Assembly: GCA_030591905.1 (NCBI GenBank)
Contig: JAUVAE010000009.1
Location: 1-12,582 of the forward strand
Length of the DNA stretch: 12,582 nt
Reading direction: 5' to 3'
Source: Candidatus Komeilibacteria bacterium
Lineage (GTDB): Bacteria; Patescibacteriota; Patescibacteriia; UBA1558; S5-K13
The stretch's first letter is position 1. Each line of letters opens with the position of its first letter. Positions 6,506 to 12,582 of the stretch are shown one piece after another. The translations under genes and the position numbers were made by a program. A model generated the notes under the pieces. That model did not search any database. It had not been told where the DNA came from and was given only the letters and a program-made list of their open reading frames with translations.

Positions 6506-7429
6506 CTAATCCATCCATTTTTTCTTTTTAAAAAAGACTCCTAAAAGTATCATGAAAGTTACCATCACTCCTATTGCAAACCAAAATCCAAATGATTGAC
6601 TTTGGAAAGGAATTAAATAATTCATGCCAAAAATTGAAGCTAAAAGGGTAGCTGGTAATAAAATTACTGTAATCAAGGTTAACATTTTCATTACCTGATT
6701 TAATTTAAATGATATTAATGATTCATTAGTATTATGAACAGCATCTATATTTTCTTTTAGATTTTCTAAAATTTCCCATATTTCTTTAGTTTGATCAAGA
6801 ATACTTGCAAAATAAATATTTAGTTCATTTTTCATAAAATCCTTATGACTCATTTTAGTTAATTTTCTAATTACATTTTTATGGGATTGAATGCTTTTTC
6901 TATAATTAACAATATTTCTTTTAATAATTAATATTTCTCTAACCATTTCTTTTTCTCGATTATCAAAAATTTGTTTTTCAATATCTCTTAAATCATGGCT
7001 AACGTGGTCTACAATAGGAAAGCAATATTTTTGTAGAGAATTTAATATTTCATAGAGAAGAAAAGTGACATCTTCATTAAAATATTTTTCTTTATTTTTA
7101 TTGTTTAATTGACAGCTTTCAAAAATTTCATTCAAAGGGGTCAAATTTCCATCACTAAGAGTAATTAAATAGTTTTCTCCTATAAAGATATCAATTTCTG
7201 AGAGGGAGATGCGCCGAGTTTTTCTATTAAAAACTGGGAAATTTAAAATTATAAAAAGATAATCATCATATTCATCTAATTTTGCTCTTAAAGTTGGATT
7301 GGAACAATCTTCTAAATCTAGAGGATGAAATTTATAATTCTGCCGTAGATATTCTATAGAGCCAGTATTTGGTTTGGTAATATTAACCCAAGTAAAATTT
7401 TTGTTTATAACTTTTTGTATTAAACCCAT
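6506..7429 (-). CDS. corA: CorA-type divalent metal ion transporter
   Basis: A membrane channel-like transporter for Mg2+ (or Co2+/Ni2+) that works as a pentamer. Seen: a cytoplasmic N-terminal alpha/beta region with PLDLEDCSNP and DIFIGENYLITLSD; long helices rich in charged residues (about 125-245, including the family's HDLRDIEKQIFDNRE-like stretch); then two C-terminal transmembrane helices, with the signature GMN at 268-270 at the end of the first (LLPATLLASIFGMN) and a basic tail KKKKWMD. The 307-residue length is usual. An upstream TTG (7451-7453) would add eight residues of AT-rich repeat DNA, so the ATG at 7427-7429 is preferred. It stops 53 bases before cysS with no terminator between them, so it may be the first gene of that cluster. 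Confidence 0.95.
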   Translation of the reverse strand: MGLIQKVINKNFTWVNITKPNTGSIEYLRQNYKFHPLDLEDCSNPTLRAKLDEYDDYLFIILNFPVFNRKTRRISLSEIDIFIGENYLITLSDGNLTPLNEIFESCQLNNKNKEKYFNEDVTFLLYEILNSLQKYCFPIVDHVSHDLRDIEKQIFDNREKEMVREILIIKRNIVNYRKSIQSHKNVIRKLTKMSHKDFMKNELNIYFASILDQTKEIWEILENLKENIDAVHNTNESLISFKLNQVMKMLTLITVILLPATLLASIFGMNYLIPFQSQSFGFWFAIGVMVTFMILLGVFFKKKKWMD

Positions 7430-7442
7430 AAGTGTGTAAATT

Positions 7443-7560
7443 ACAAATTCCAAGTATCAAATTTCAGATAAATTTCAAATTTCAATAATTCAAAATTTTG
7501 TTATTTGTGATTTGGAATTTATTTGTTATTTATAATTTGTTATTTGTGATTTAACTTTAT
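7443..7560. repeat. AT-rich direct repeats between corA and the acidic-protein operon
   Basis: The 17-mer TTTGTTATTTGTGATTT occurs at 7497-7513 and 7536-7552. Its first ten bases recur at 7522-7531, and ATTTCAAATTTC-type units fill the remainder. No gene or terminator is visible here. It lies between two divergently transcribed units and looks like low-complexity spacer DNA, though an upstream activator region cannot be excluded. Confidence 0.6.
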
Positions 7561-7582
7561 TATATCATCCAATTATGAAATA

Positions 7583-7591
7583 TGCTATAAT
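7583..7591 (+). promoter_or_regulatory. Extended -10 promoter of the acidic protein/ATPase operon
   Basis: TGCTATAAT is a perfect extended -10 element (TGnTATAAT). No good -35 hexamer is found 16-18 bases upstream, which extended -10 promoters can tolerate. Initiation near 7598 gives a leader of about 40 bases before the ATG at 7638. Confidence 0.6.
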
Positions 7592-7637
7592 AATTATAAG
7601 CTTTAAGTCATAAAGTGATATTTCTTTTTAAAAAAAT

Positions 7638-8126
7638 ATGTCAGAAATTAAACAAAATTTAGAACAAGGCTCTGAAACAATAGCAAAACCAGAATTATTA
7701 CCTTCAGATAAAGAACAAAAAGAAGGTTTAAAAATGCCTGAAAAAATTCAGGAAACAGAAGCAGTTAAAAAAAGCGATATTCAGGGCGATGATCAGGTCT
7801 CAACTCAAGAACAAGTGAGTCAAGGTTCGGTAAGTAATAGCTTAACAGCAAGCATAGACGATATTTTGGAAGAAGGATTAGAAGATATATACTTGAATAT
7901 GTCTAGAGAAGAGCAAAAGGAGTTTAAGGTCAAAGGTGAAGAAACTACAACTAAAATAGTTGCTCTTTTAAGCGAAACAAAGATTAAAGTAAAAAAAATA
8001 GTTCAGATAATTATAGAATGGTTAAAAATAATTTCGGGAGTTAATAAATTCTTTATTAAACAAACAGCAAAAATAAAAACAGATAAAATATTAGATGCTC
8101 AAAAAAAAGAATCTTCAGGGCTTTAA
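7638..8126 (+). CDS. Acidic protein of unknown function preceding the ATPase
   Basis: I do not recognise a family for this 162-residue protein. Residues 1-75 are rich in Glu, Gln, Lys and Ser and probably disordered. Residues 75-105 (IDDILEEGLEDIYLNMSREEQKEFKVKGEE) are strongly acidic and helical. Residues about 105-150 form a long helix with the moderately hydrophobic stretch IVQIIIEWLKIISGVNKFFI followed by a basic tail, which could lie on the membrane or bind a partner, but it is not a convincing transmembrane span. There is no signal peptide. It ends with adjacent TAA TAG stops 26 bases before the ATPase, and both genes share the promoter near 7590, so a role as ATPase partner or adaptor is inferred from position only. 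Confidence 0.7.
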   Translation: MSEIKQNLEQGSETIAKPELLPSDKEQKEGLKMPEKIQETEAVKKSDIQGDDQVSTQEQVSQGSVSNSLTASIDDILEEGLEDIYLNMSREEQKEFKVKGEETTTKIVALLSETKIKVKKIVQIIIEWLKIISGVNKFFIKQTAKIKTDKILDAQKKESSGL

Positions 8127-8152
8127 TAGATTTACTAAAATAAAAATAAAAT

Positions 8153-10657
8153 ATGTATTTTCAAATTAATAATGTTTTAATACCAATATATTTATTAATT
8201 ATCCCAGTGGTAGTACTTTTTCTATCACTTTTTATTTTTTTAAAGATATTTATGAAGAATAAAATAGGGTCAGCTTTTTCCTTGAAATTATTAAAAATTA
8301 GAGTTCCTAAAGTTGTTTCTTCTAAAGATGAAGACTCTTCTAATGAAGATAGTCAAGAAAGGATTAAAGAACAAATTGCTACTATAGAAAATTTATATAG
8401 TACTTTAGGCGGTTTAAAGGCTCAACGAGGATTAAAAGGCTTATTAAAAGCTAGAGATGATCATTTTTCTTTTGAAATAGTATCTCATAAGGGACAAATT
8501 TATTTTTATATAGGAGTTCCTAATAATAATATTCATTTTTTTCAAGAAAGAATTCAGGCTGTATATCCTAATGCTGAAATAGAAATAGTTGAAGACTATA
8601 ATATTTTCAGTCCAGAAGATACTATAGTAGGAGCTAGAATGGTTTTAAAAGAAGGTTTTATATTTCCTTTAAAAACTTATAAAGATATAGAAATAGATCC
8701 TTTGGATTCTTTAACAAATTCTTTAACAAAACTTAGTAAAAAAGATGGAGCCGTGATTCAAATTATTGCTAGGAGTTCACATCAGAGATGGCATACTAAG
8801 AGTAGTTTATTTACTAAAACAGTATCTAAAGGGAAGAGTATTCTTTATGCTAAGAAAATATCAGGAATGAGAGGTCTTCCTGGTATGTTTTCTGTTTGGT
8901 TTGGTGGACTTGGTCAATTTTTTCAAACCATAAAAAAAGACGATCCTTTAAAAAAAGAAAATGAAAATGTACAGCTTTCTCAGATGGAACAGGAAATGAT
9001 AAAAGGAGTTGAAGAAAAAAATTCCAAAGCTGGTTTAGATGTTAATATTAGAATAATCGTTAGTTCTCATAATGAAGGCTTCGCCAAGACTTATTTAGAT
9101 GATATTATTAATTCTTTTTCCCAATATAATCTTTATCAATATGGTAATTCTTTTAAGACTATTAAATCGTCTCAAGATTTTTTGATTAATGATTTTATAT
9201 ATAGAAATTTTAATGAAAAATATAAATTAATATTAAATACTGAAGAGTTAGCTAGTTTATATCATCTGCCTTTAACATCTACTAATACGCCAAATATAGC
9301 TTGGTTAGATGCTAGAGCAGCCGCAGCCCCTAATAATATGCCTGCTGAGGGATTAGTTTTAGGTGAAAATATTTATCGAGATAGTAAAAATATTGTAAGA
9401 ATAAAAAGCCTTGATAGAAATAGACATATGTACATCATTGGTAAATCTGGAACTGGTAAGTCTTATTTTCAGGTTAATATGGCGGTTCAAGATATAAAAA
9501 ACGGAGAAGGAGTTTGTGTTTTAGACCCCCATGGTGATTTAATTGAAGATATTTTAAAATATATTCCTAAGGAAAGAATTGAAGATGTTATTTTATTTGA
9601 TCCCTCGGATGTGGAAAGACCTTTAGGACTTAATATGCTTGAATTTGACACTCAAGAACAGAAAACTTTTGTGATTAATGAAATTCTGAAAATATTTGAC
9701 AAATTATATGATTTAAAAGCAACTGGTGGTCCAATGTTTGAACAATATATGAGAAATGCGATACTTTTGATAATGGAAGACGAAGAGTCAGGTTCAACAT
9801 TGTTGGAAATTCCTAGAGTTTTAGCTGATGAAGAATTTAGAAAATTCAAACTTTCCAAATGTAAAGATTATTTGGTAAAGGATTTTTGGGAAAAACAAGC
9901 TCAGAAAGCTGGTGGAGAAGCAGCCTTAGCAAATATGGTCCCTTATATTACTAGTAAGTTAACTCCTTTTATTTCTAATGATATAATGCGGCCGATTATT
10001 TCTCAGCAAAAGAGTGCTTTTAATTTCAGAAAGATAATGGATGAAAAAAAGATATTATTAATTAATTTATCAAAGGGAAAAATAGGGGAATTAAATAGTA
10101 ATTTAATAGGAATGGTCTTTGTCGGTAAAATTTTAATGTCGGCTTTATCTAGAACAGATGTTTCTCAGGAAGAAAGAAGTAATTTTTACTTATATATTGA
10201 TGAGTTTCAAAATTTTATTACTGATAGTATTGCTGTTATTTTATCAGAGGCTAGAAAATATAAATTAAATTTAATAATAGCCCACCAATATATTTCTCAA
10301 TTAATTGATAAAGGAGATGAAAAGATAAAAGACGCTGTATTTGGAAACGTAGGAACATTTGTTTCATTTAGAATTGGTGTTACAGATGCTGAAATTGTTG
10401 CTAAGCAATTTGCTCCTGTATTTAGTGAGTATGATTTAATTAATATTCCAGCTTTTAATGCCTATATTAAGTTATTAATAGATAATCATAATCCACCAGC
10501 ATTCAATATGAGAACATGGACTAGACCAGAACCTGAGCAAAATTATGTTAAAGAAATAAAAGAATTATCTAGATTGAAATACGGAAAAGATAAAAATGTG
10601 ATTGAAAATGAAATAAGGGAAAGAATGAAAATATCAGACAACAAAACATCTAACTAG
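8153..10657 (+). CDS. Membrane-anchored VirD4/TraD-like (HerA-FtsK superfamily) ATPase
   Basis: An 834-residue protein resembling type IV secretion coupling proteins, which pump DNA or deliver substrates across the membrane using ATP. One N-terminal transmembrane helix (about residues 9-34, ending in KNK) leaves the remainder in the cytoplasm. Residues about 75-390 form an alpha/beta region I cannot assign precisely; similar N-terminal regions accompany such ATPases in uncultured bacteria. The motor follows: Walker A GKSGTGKS at 430-437 (Lys436), VLDPHGD with Asp458, a TraD-like LLINLSKGKIGELN stretch, Walker B YLYIDEFQNF with Asp683-Glu684, and IIAHQYISQL (the usual arginine/glutamine motif region). 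The tail is charged. It is the second gene of a two-gene operon. No relaxase, VirB4 partner or pilin is nearby, so conjugation is not supported. DNA import/export or chromosome pumping are possible roles. Confidence 0.85.
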   Translation: MYFQINNVLIPIYLLIIPVVVLFLSLFIFLKIFMKNKIGSAFSLKLLKIRVPKVVSSKDEDSSNEDSQERIKEQIATIENLYSTLGGLKAQRGLKGLLKARDDHFSFEIVSHKGQIYFYIGVPNNNIHFFQERIQAVYPNAEIEIVEDYNIFSPEDTIVGARMVLKEGFIFPLKTYKDIEIDPLDSLTNSLTKLSKKDGAVIQIIARSSHQRWHTKSSLFTKTVSKGKSILYAKKISGMRGLPGMFSVWFGGLGQFFQTIKKDDPLKKENENVQLSQMEQEMIKGVEEKNSKAGLDVNIRIIVSSHNEGFAKTYLDDIINSFSQYNLYQYGNSFKTIKSSQDFLINDFIYRNFNEKYKLILNTEELASLYHLPLTSTNTPNIAWLDARAAAAPNNMPAEGLVLGENIYRDSKNIVRIKSLDRNRHMYIIGKSGTGKSYFQVNMAVQDIKNGEGVCVLDPHGDLIEDILKYIPKERIEDVILFDPSDVERPLGLNMLEFDTQEQKTFVINEILKIFDKLYDLKATGGPMFEQYMRNAILLIMEDEESGSTLLEIPRVLADEEFRKFKLSKCKDYLVKDFWEKQAQKAGGEAALANMVPYITSKLTPFISNDIMRPIISQQKSAFNFRKIMDEKKILLINLSKGKIGELNSNLIGMVFVGKILMSALSRTDVSQEERSNFYLYIDEFQNFITDSIAVILSEARKYKLNLIIAHQYISQLIDKGDEKIKDAVFGNVGTFVSFRIGVTDAEIVAKQFAPVFSEYDLINIPAFNAYIKLLIDNHNPPAFNMRTWTRPEPEQNYVKEIKELSRLKYGKDKNVIENEIRERMKISDNKTSN

Positions 10658-10678
10658 AATTTCCCAATTTTGGAAATT
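10658..10678 (+). terminator. Weak hairpin after the ATPase gene
   Basis: AATTTCC (10658-10664) pairs with GGAAATT (10672-10678) around a seven-base loop directly after the TAG stop. There is no real T tract after it, so it may stabilise the mRNA 3' end rather than terminate transcription. Confidence 0.35.
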
Positions 10679-10912
10679 TATTGTATAATAATATATATAA
10701 ATTCCACACTTTAATCATGGGGAATTTCTAAGGTATCAGAAAAAACAAAAATAAAGATTATCTACGATAATCTGTGTTAGCTCCCTGCCTGCCAGTAGGC
10801 AAGCTTGGCTCGGAAATATAAAAGATTAATTCATATTTCTCTCGCCTTACGTCGCTAAATAAAAAAACAAAGATAAAATTCAAAAGGAAAAAGAAACGTA
10901 AAATCAAAATTC

Positions 10913-10953
10913 ACCCTGTTAAATAGTATCACGGAGTGATAATTTAATAGGGT
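10913..10953 (+). promoter_or_regulatory. Strong leader hairpin just upstream of the 207-aa protein gene
   Basis: The left arm ACCCTGTTAAAT pairs with ATTTAATAGGGT on the right (one G-U), then an AG bulge, then TATCAC pairs with GTGATA around the loop GGA: 18 pairs in all. It ends 17 bases before the ATG at 10971, and the sequence after it is A-rich and unpaired. It lacks a T tract, so it is not a terminator. The only GGAG nearby lies in the hairpin loop. It could regulate translation or mRNA stability. Confidence 0.6.
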
Positions 10954-10970
10954 AAAATAAAAATAAAAAT

Positions 10971-11594
10971 ATGTTTAACAAATTCGATGAATTGAAAGAT
11001 GTTATTGCTAAAATGGAATTGGAATTAAATAAAGCCAAATCAATTTTTAATGAATTAGGAGTTGATCTGGATCAAAATGTTAATGATTTTAGTTCTAAAG
11101 CTCAATCGGTCGGTTCTGAAAAAATAGAAGGTAATAATAAAGTAGTTGAAGGTGTTTTTGATGGACAGCAAATGATTGGTCCTGACGGAAAAAGATATTC
11201 AATACCTGCTAACTATTGCTCAAAATCAAAATTAGTTGAAGGAGATATTTTAAAATTAATCGTCAAACCAGATGGCGGTTTTATTTATAAGCAAATAGGC
11301 CCAATTGAAAGGAAAAGATTGAAGGGTGTTTTAAGTAAAGATCCAGTAACAGGTGAATTTAAAGCCCATGCTGGTGGTAAAGAATATAAAGTTTTAAAAG
11401 CTTCAGTTACTTATTTTCATGGTGACGCTGATGATGAAGTTGTAATATTGGTTCCTGAAGATGGTGAATCTGTTTGGGCCGCTGTAGAAAATATAATAAG
11501 TAAATTGCAAGGAATGAATGATAATAATGAATCTTTAGAAACAGATGATAGTGAAGGTTCTTATAGTAGTGATTTAAATGAATTTGATATTTAA
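10971..11594 (+). CDS. Conserved-looking protein of unknown function (coiled-coil plus beta-rich domain)
   Basis: A 207-residue soluble protein with no signal peptide or membrane helix. Residues 1-35 (FDELKDVIAKMELELNKAKSIFNEL) form a probable coiled coil, followed by a polar linker to about 57. Residues about 58-115 are beta-rich with many turns: VVEGVFDGQQMIGPDGKRYSIP, SKSKLVEGDILKLIV, GGFIYKQIGPIERKRLKG. The 'KLVEGD-LKL' pattern recalls small beta-barrel folds, but I cannot name the family. Residues about 116-180 form a second module (EFKAHAGGKEYKVLKASVTYF, then EVVILVPEDGESVWAAVENII). The tail is acidic and disordered. Proteins of this look recur in Patescibacteria as hypotheticals, from memory only. 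It is a single gene between a leader hairpin and a terminator, upstream of rsmA. A nucleic-acid or ribosome-related role is a guess. Confidence 0.8.
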   Translation: MFNKFDELKDVIAKMELELNKAKSIFNELGVDLDQNVNDFSSKAQSVGSEKIEGNNKVVEGVFDGQQMIGPDGKRYSIPANYCSKSKLVEGDILKLIVKPDGGFIYKQIGPIERKRLKGVLSKDPVTGEFKAHAGGKEYKVLKASVTYFHGDADDEVVILVPEDGESVWAAVENIISKLQGMNDNNESLETDDSEGSYSSDLNEFDI

Positions 11595-11645
11595 AATCAG
11601 ATTGTAGTCAGTAGTTGGTAGTTTGTAGATTCTAGATTAGAAACT

Positions 11646-11672
11646 AAAAAGTCGTAGTGAGCGACTTTTTTT
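11646..11672 (+). terminator. Rho-independent terminator after the 207-aa protein gene
   Basis: AAAAAGTCG (11646-11654), loop TAGTGAG, then CGACTTTTT (11662-11670) continuing into a T tract. The A-run/T-run flanks make it usable from both strands. It separates this gene from rsmA. Confidence 0.85.
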
Positions 11673-11681
11673 GTTTTAACT

Positions 11682-11847
11682 TCAACCTCTCCCTGTCCTT
11701 CGGACATCCCTCTCCTAGTCAGGAGAGGGACAAGAGAACCGAACGAGTATATAGTCCCTTTCTCCTAATTCCTCCTGACTAGGGGGAAATGTCTCGAACA
11801 AAGTGAGAGACAAAGGGGGAAGAGAAAGGGAGACAGGGATAGAGGTT
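11682..11847 (-). repeat. Structured ~166 bp dispersed repeat, copy 2 (inverted relative to copy 1)
   Basis: This is the reverse complement of the element at 3713-3879 with about seven substitutions and one indel by eye. Most of the changes lie in the central loop and at the outer end, and the internal hairpin arms are unchanged. It begins 9 bases after the T tract of the preceding terminator and ends 10 bases before the rsmA start codon, so it forms all of the immediate upstream region of rsmA. No coding function is seen. Confidence 0.85.
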
Positions 11848-11857
11848 ATACATTTTT

Positions 11858-12582
11858 ATGTCTTTACTAGAAAAAACTAAATATCTTTTAAAACAATATA
11901 AGATTTTGCCTAATAAGTCTAAGGGGCAAAATTTTTTAATTTCAGAAGAGATTCTAGAAAATATTATTAAGTCTGCTGATTTACAAAAGGGTGATAATGT
12001 TTTAGAAATTGGTCCAGGAATGGGGACATTAACCACTGCCTTAGCTGAGCAAGGAGTTAATTTAAAAACTATTGAATTAGATGAAGAATTTATTAAATTA
12101 TTAACACCATTATCGAAATCTTATAACTTTGAGATTATTCAGGGCAATATTTTAAAATTGGATATATCTAAGATTTTGCCAATTGATTTTTTAAAAAATT
12201 ATAAAATAATTTCTAATTTACCTTATAATATTACTTCTCGATTTTTGAGAATTTTTTTAGAACATAAATATTCTCCAAAAGAAATGATTCTGATGCTACA
12301 GAAAGAAGTTGCTGAACGTATTATTAATAAAAATGGTAAATGGTCTAAGCTTTCAGTAATGTGTAATTTTTATTCTCAGCCAGAATATTTATTTGATGTA
12401 GAAAAAAGTAATTTTTTACCAATACCAAAGGTTAATTCAGCTGTTATTAAATTTATTATCCACCCGCCGGGTGAATTCACCCGGCGGGTGAATTTTGATC
12501 AAAAGAAATTTTGGCAATTAGTTAAAATGGGATTTTCTTCCAAAAGAAGAACTTTGATAAATAATTTAAGCATTGGTTTAAA
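11858..12582 (+). CDS. rsmA: 16S rRNA (adenine1518/1519-N6) dimethyltransferase, C-terminus outside window
   Basis: This enzyme (KsgA) dimethylates two adjacent adenines near the 3' end of 16S rRNA during small-subunit maturation, using SAM. About 241 residues are visible from the ATG at 11858. Seen: KSKGQNFL at 20-27 (the family LGQHFL region), the SAM loop VLEIGPGMG at 48-56, IELDEEF, QGNIL, the catalytic NLPY at 120-123, MLQKEVAERI, FLPIPKVNSAVIKF and GFSSKRRTLINNL. Residues 202-211 (HPPGEFTRRV) are encoded exactly by a 30 bp palindrome between the SAVIKF strand and the C-terminal helices. The gene has no Shine-Dalgarno motif, and its upstream region is the dispersed repeat; a promoter was not identified. 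Confidence 0.96.
   Translation, partial: MSLLEKTKYLLKQYKILPNKSKGQNFLISEEILENIIKSADLQKGDNVLEIGPGMGTLTTALAEQGVNLKTIELDEEFIKLLTPLSKSYNFEIIQGNILKLDISKILPIDFLKNYKIISNLPYNITSRFLRIFLEHKYSPKEMILMLQKEVAERIINKNGKWSKLSVMCNFYSQPEYLFDVEKSNFLPIPKVNSAVIKFIIHPPGEFTRRVNFDQKKFWQLVKMGFSSKRRTLINNLSIGL
12461..12490. repeat. 30 bp perfect GC-rich palindrome inside rsmA, in frame
   Basis: The half-site CACCCGCCGGGTGAA (12461-12475) is followed immediately by its exact reverse complement (12476-12490). Twenty-two of the 30 bases are G or C in a gene that is otherwise strongly AT-rich. It begins on a codon boundary and spans exactly ten codons. Imperfect direct repeats (AATTTATTATC to the left, AATTTTGATC to the right) flank it. 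Confidence 0.9.

Larger units (their letters stand above)
10658..10970 (+). other. 313-base non-coding stretch with several hairpins
   Basis: No ORF of note is present on either strand. Structures seen in order: the stop-proximal hairpin (10658-10678); a TATAAT at 10684-10689 without a matching -35; a perfect 8 bp hairpin AGATTATC-TAC-GATAATCT (10755-10773); a GC-rich patch with TGCCT/AGGCA arms (10786-10801) followed by the palindrome CAAGCTTG; complementary AAATAT/ATATTT arms flanking 10822-10836; and the strong hairpin at 10913-10953. It may be a structured leader or a small RNA. I see no RNase P, SRP, tmRNA or known riboswitch signature. Confidence 0.5.

Noticed and set aside
7497..7552. 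CRISPR-like array from the repeated TTTGTTATTTGTGATTT units
   Set aside because: Only two full copies exist, with short irregular AT-rich spacing and no cas genes.
9652..9858. 68-residue open frame on the minus strand inside the ATPase gene
   Set aside because: It is antisense to the conserved motor domain, with no promoter or recognisable protein features.
8153..10657. Conjugative transfer locus
   Set aside because: Only the coupling-protein-like ATPase is present. There is no relaxase, VirB4, pilin or oriT-like sequence nearby.
3713..11847. Composite transposon or genomic island bounded by the inverted repeat copies
   Set aside because: The enclosed genes are housekeeping (tRNA, dus, cysS, corA), no transposase or integrase is present and no target duplications are visible. 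Two independent insertions of a dispersed element are simpler.
11779..12036. 85-residue open frame on the minus strand across the repeat and the rsmA start
   Set aside because: It runs through the non-coding repeat and antisense to rsmA, so it is a shadow frame.
1..12582. Recoding of UGA (as in Gracilibacteria), suggested by the absence of TGA stops among the eight complete genes
   Set aside because: Highly conserved proteins are full-length without any in-frame TGA, and glycine and tryptophan use ordinary codons. TAA/TAG preference is expected in AT-rich DNA with only eight genes.

Overview
This 12.6 kb AT-rich window looks like chromosome from an uncultured bacterium, most likely of the Patescibacteria/CPR radiation. 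That placement is inferred from gene style, not from a marker phylogeny: very AT-rich DNA, short A/T leaders with no Shine-Dalgarno motif before any gene, a secreted fibronectin-III protein ending in paired K-x-YL-EGGKKRP-type repeats, and a long membrane-anchored VirD4/TraD-like ATPase with a small acidic partner. All full-length genes read through with the standard code. The eight complete genes stop with TAA (5) or TAG (3).

Layout. (1) 1-2114, minus: a surface-polysaccharide pair, a nucleotide-sugar 4-epimerase (cut by the window edge) preceded by a polyprenyl-phosphate sugar-1-phosphate transferase. (2) 2166-3711, plus: a strong promoter, a secreted FN3-repeat protein and a long terminator hairpin. 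(3) 3713-3879: copy 1 of a structured ~167 bp repeat. (4) 3906-4054, plus: tRNA-Glu(CUC) with its own promoter and terminator. (5) 4030-7429, minus: a corA - cysS - dus cluster (metal transport, cysteinyl-tRNA synthetase, tRNA-dihydrouridine synthase). (6) 7583-10657, plus: an extended -10 promoter, an acidic 162-aa protein and an 834-aa membrane-anchored DNA-translocase-like ATPase. (7) 10658-10970: a hairpin-rich non-coding stretch. (8) 10971-11672: a 207-aa protein of unknown function and a terminator. (9) 11682-11847: copy 2 of the repeat, inverted, followed 10 bases later by rsmA/ksgA (cut by the right edge).

The most unusual signal is a set of palindromes lying inside housekeeping genes without breaking the frame: a 22 bp perfect palindrome in cysS, a 29 bp near-perfect hairpin in dus and a 30 bp perfect GC-rich palindrome in rsmA. 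In cysS and dus the encoded residues look like extra segments compared with the family pattern as I know it. This resembles the in-frame palindromic elements described in Rickettsia genes. The second unusual signal is the structured repeat, present twice in opposite orientations, each copy immediately downstream of a rho-independent terminator. I see no phage, CRISPR, transposase or complete secretion system here.
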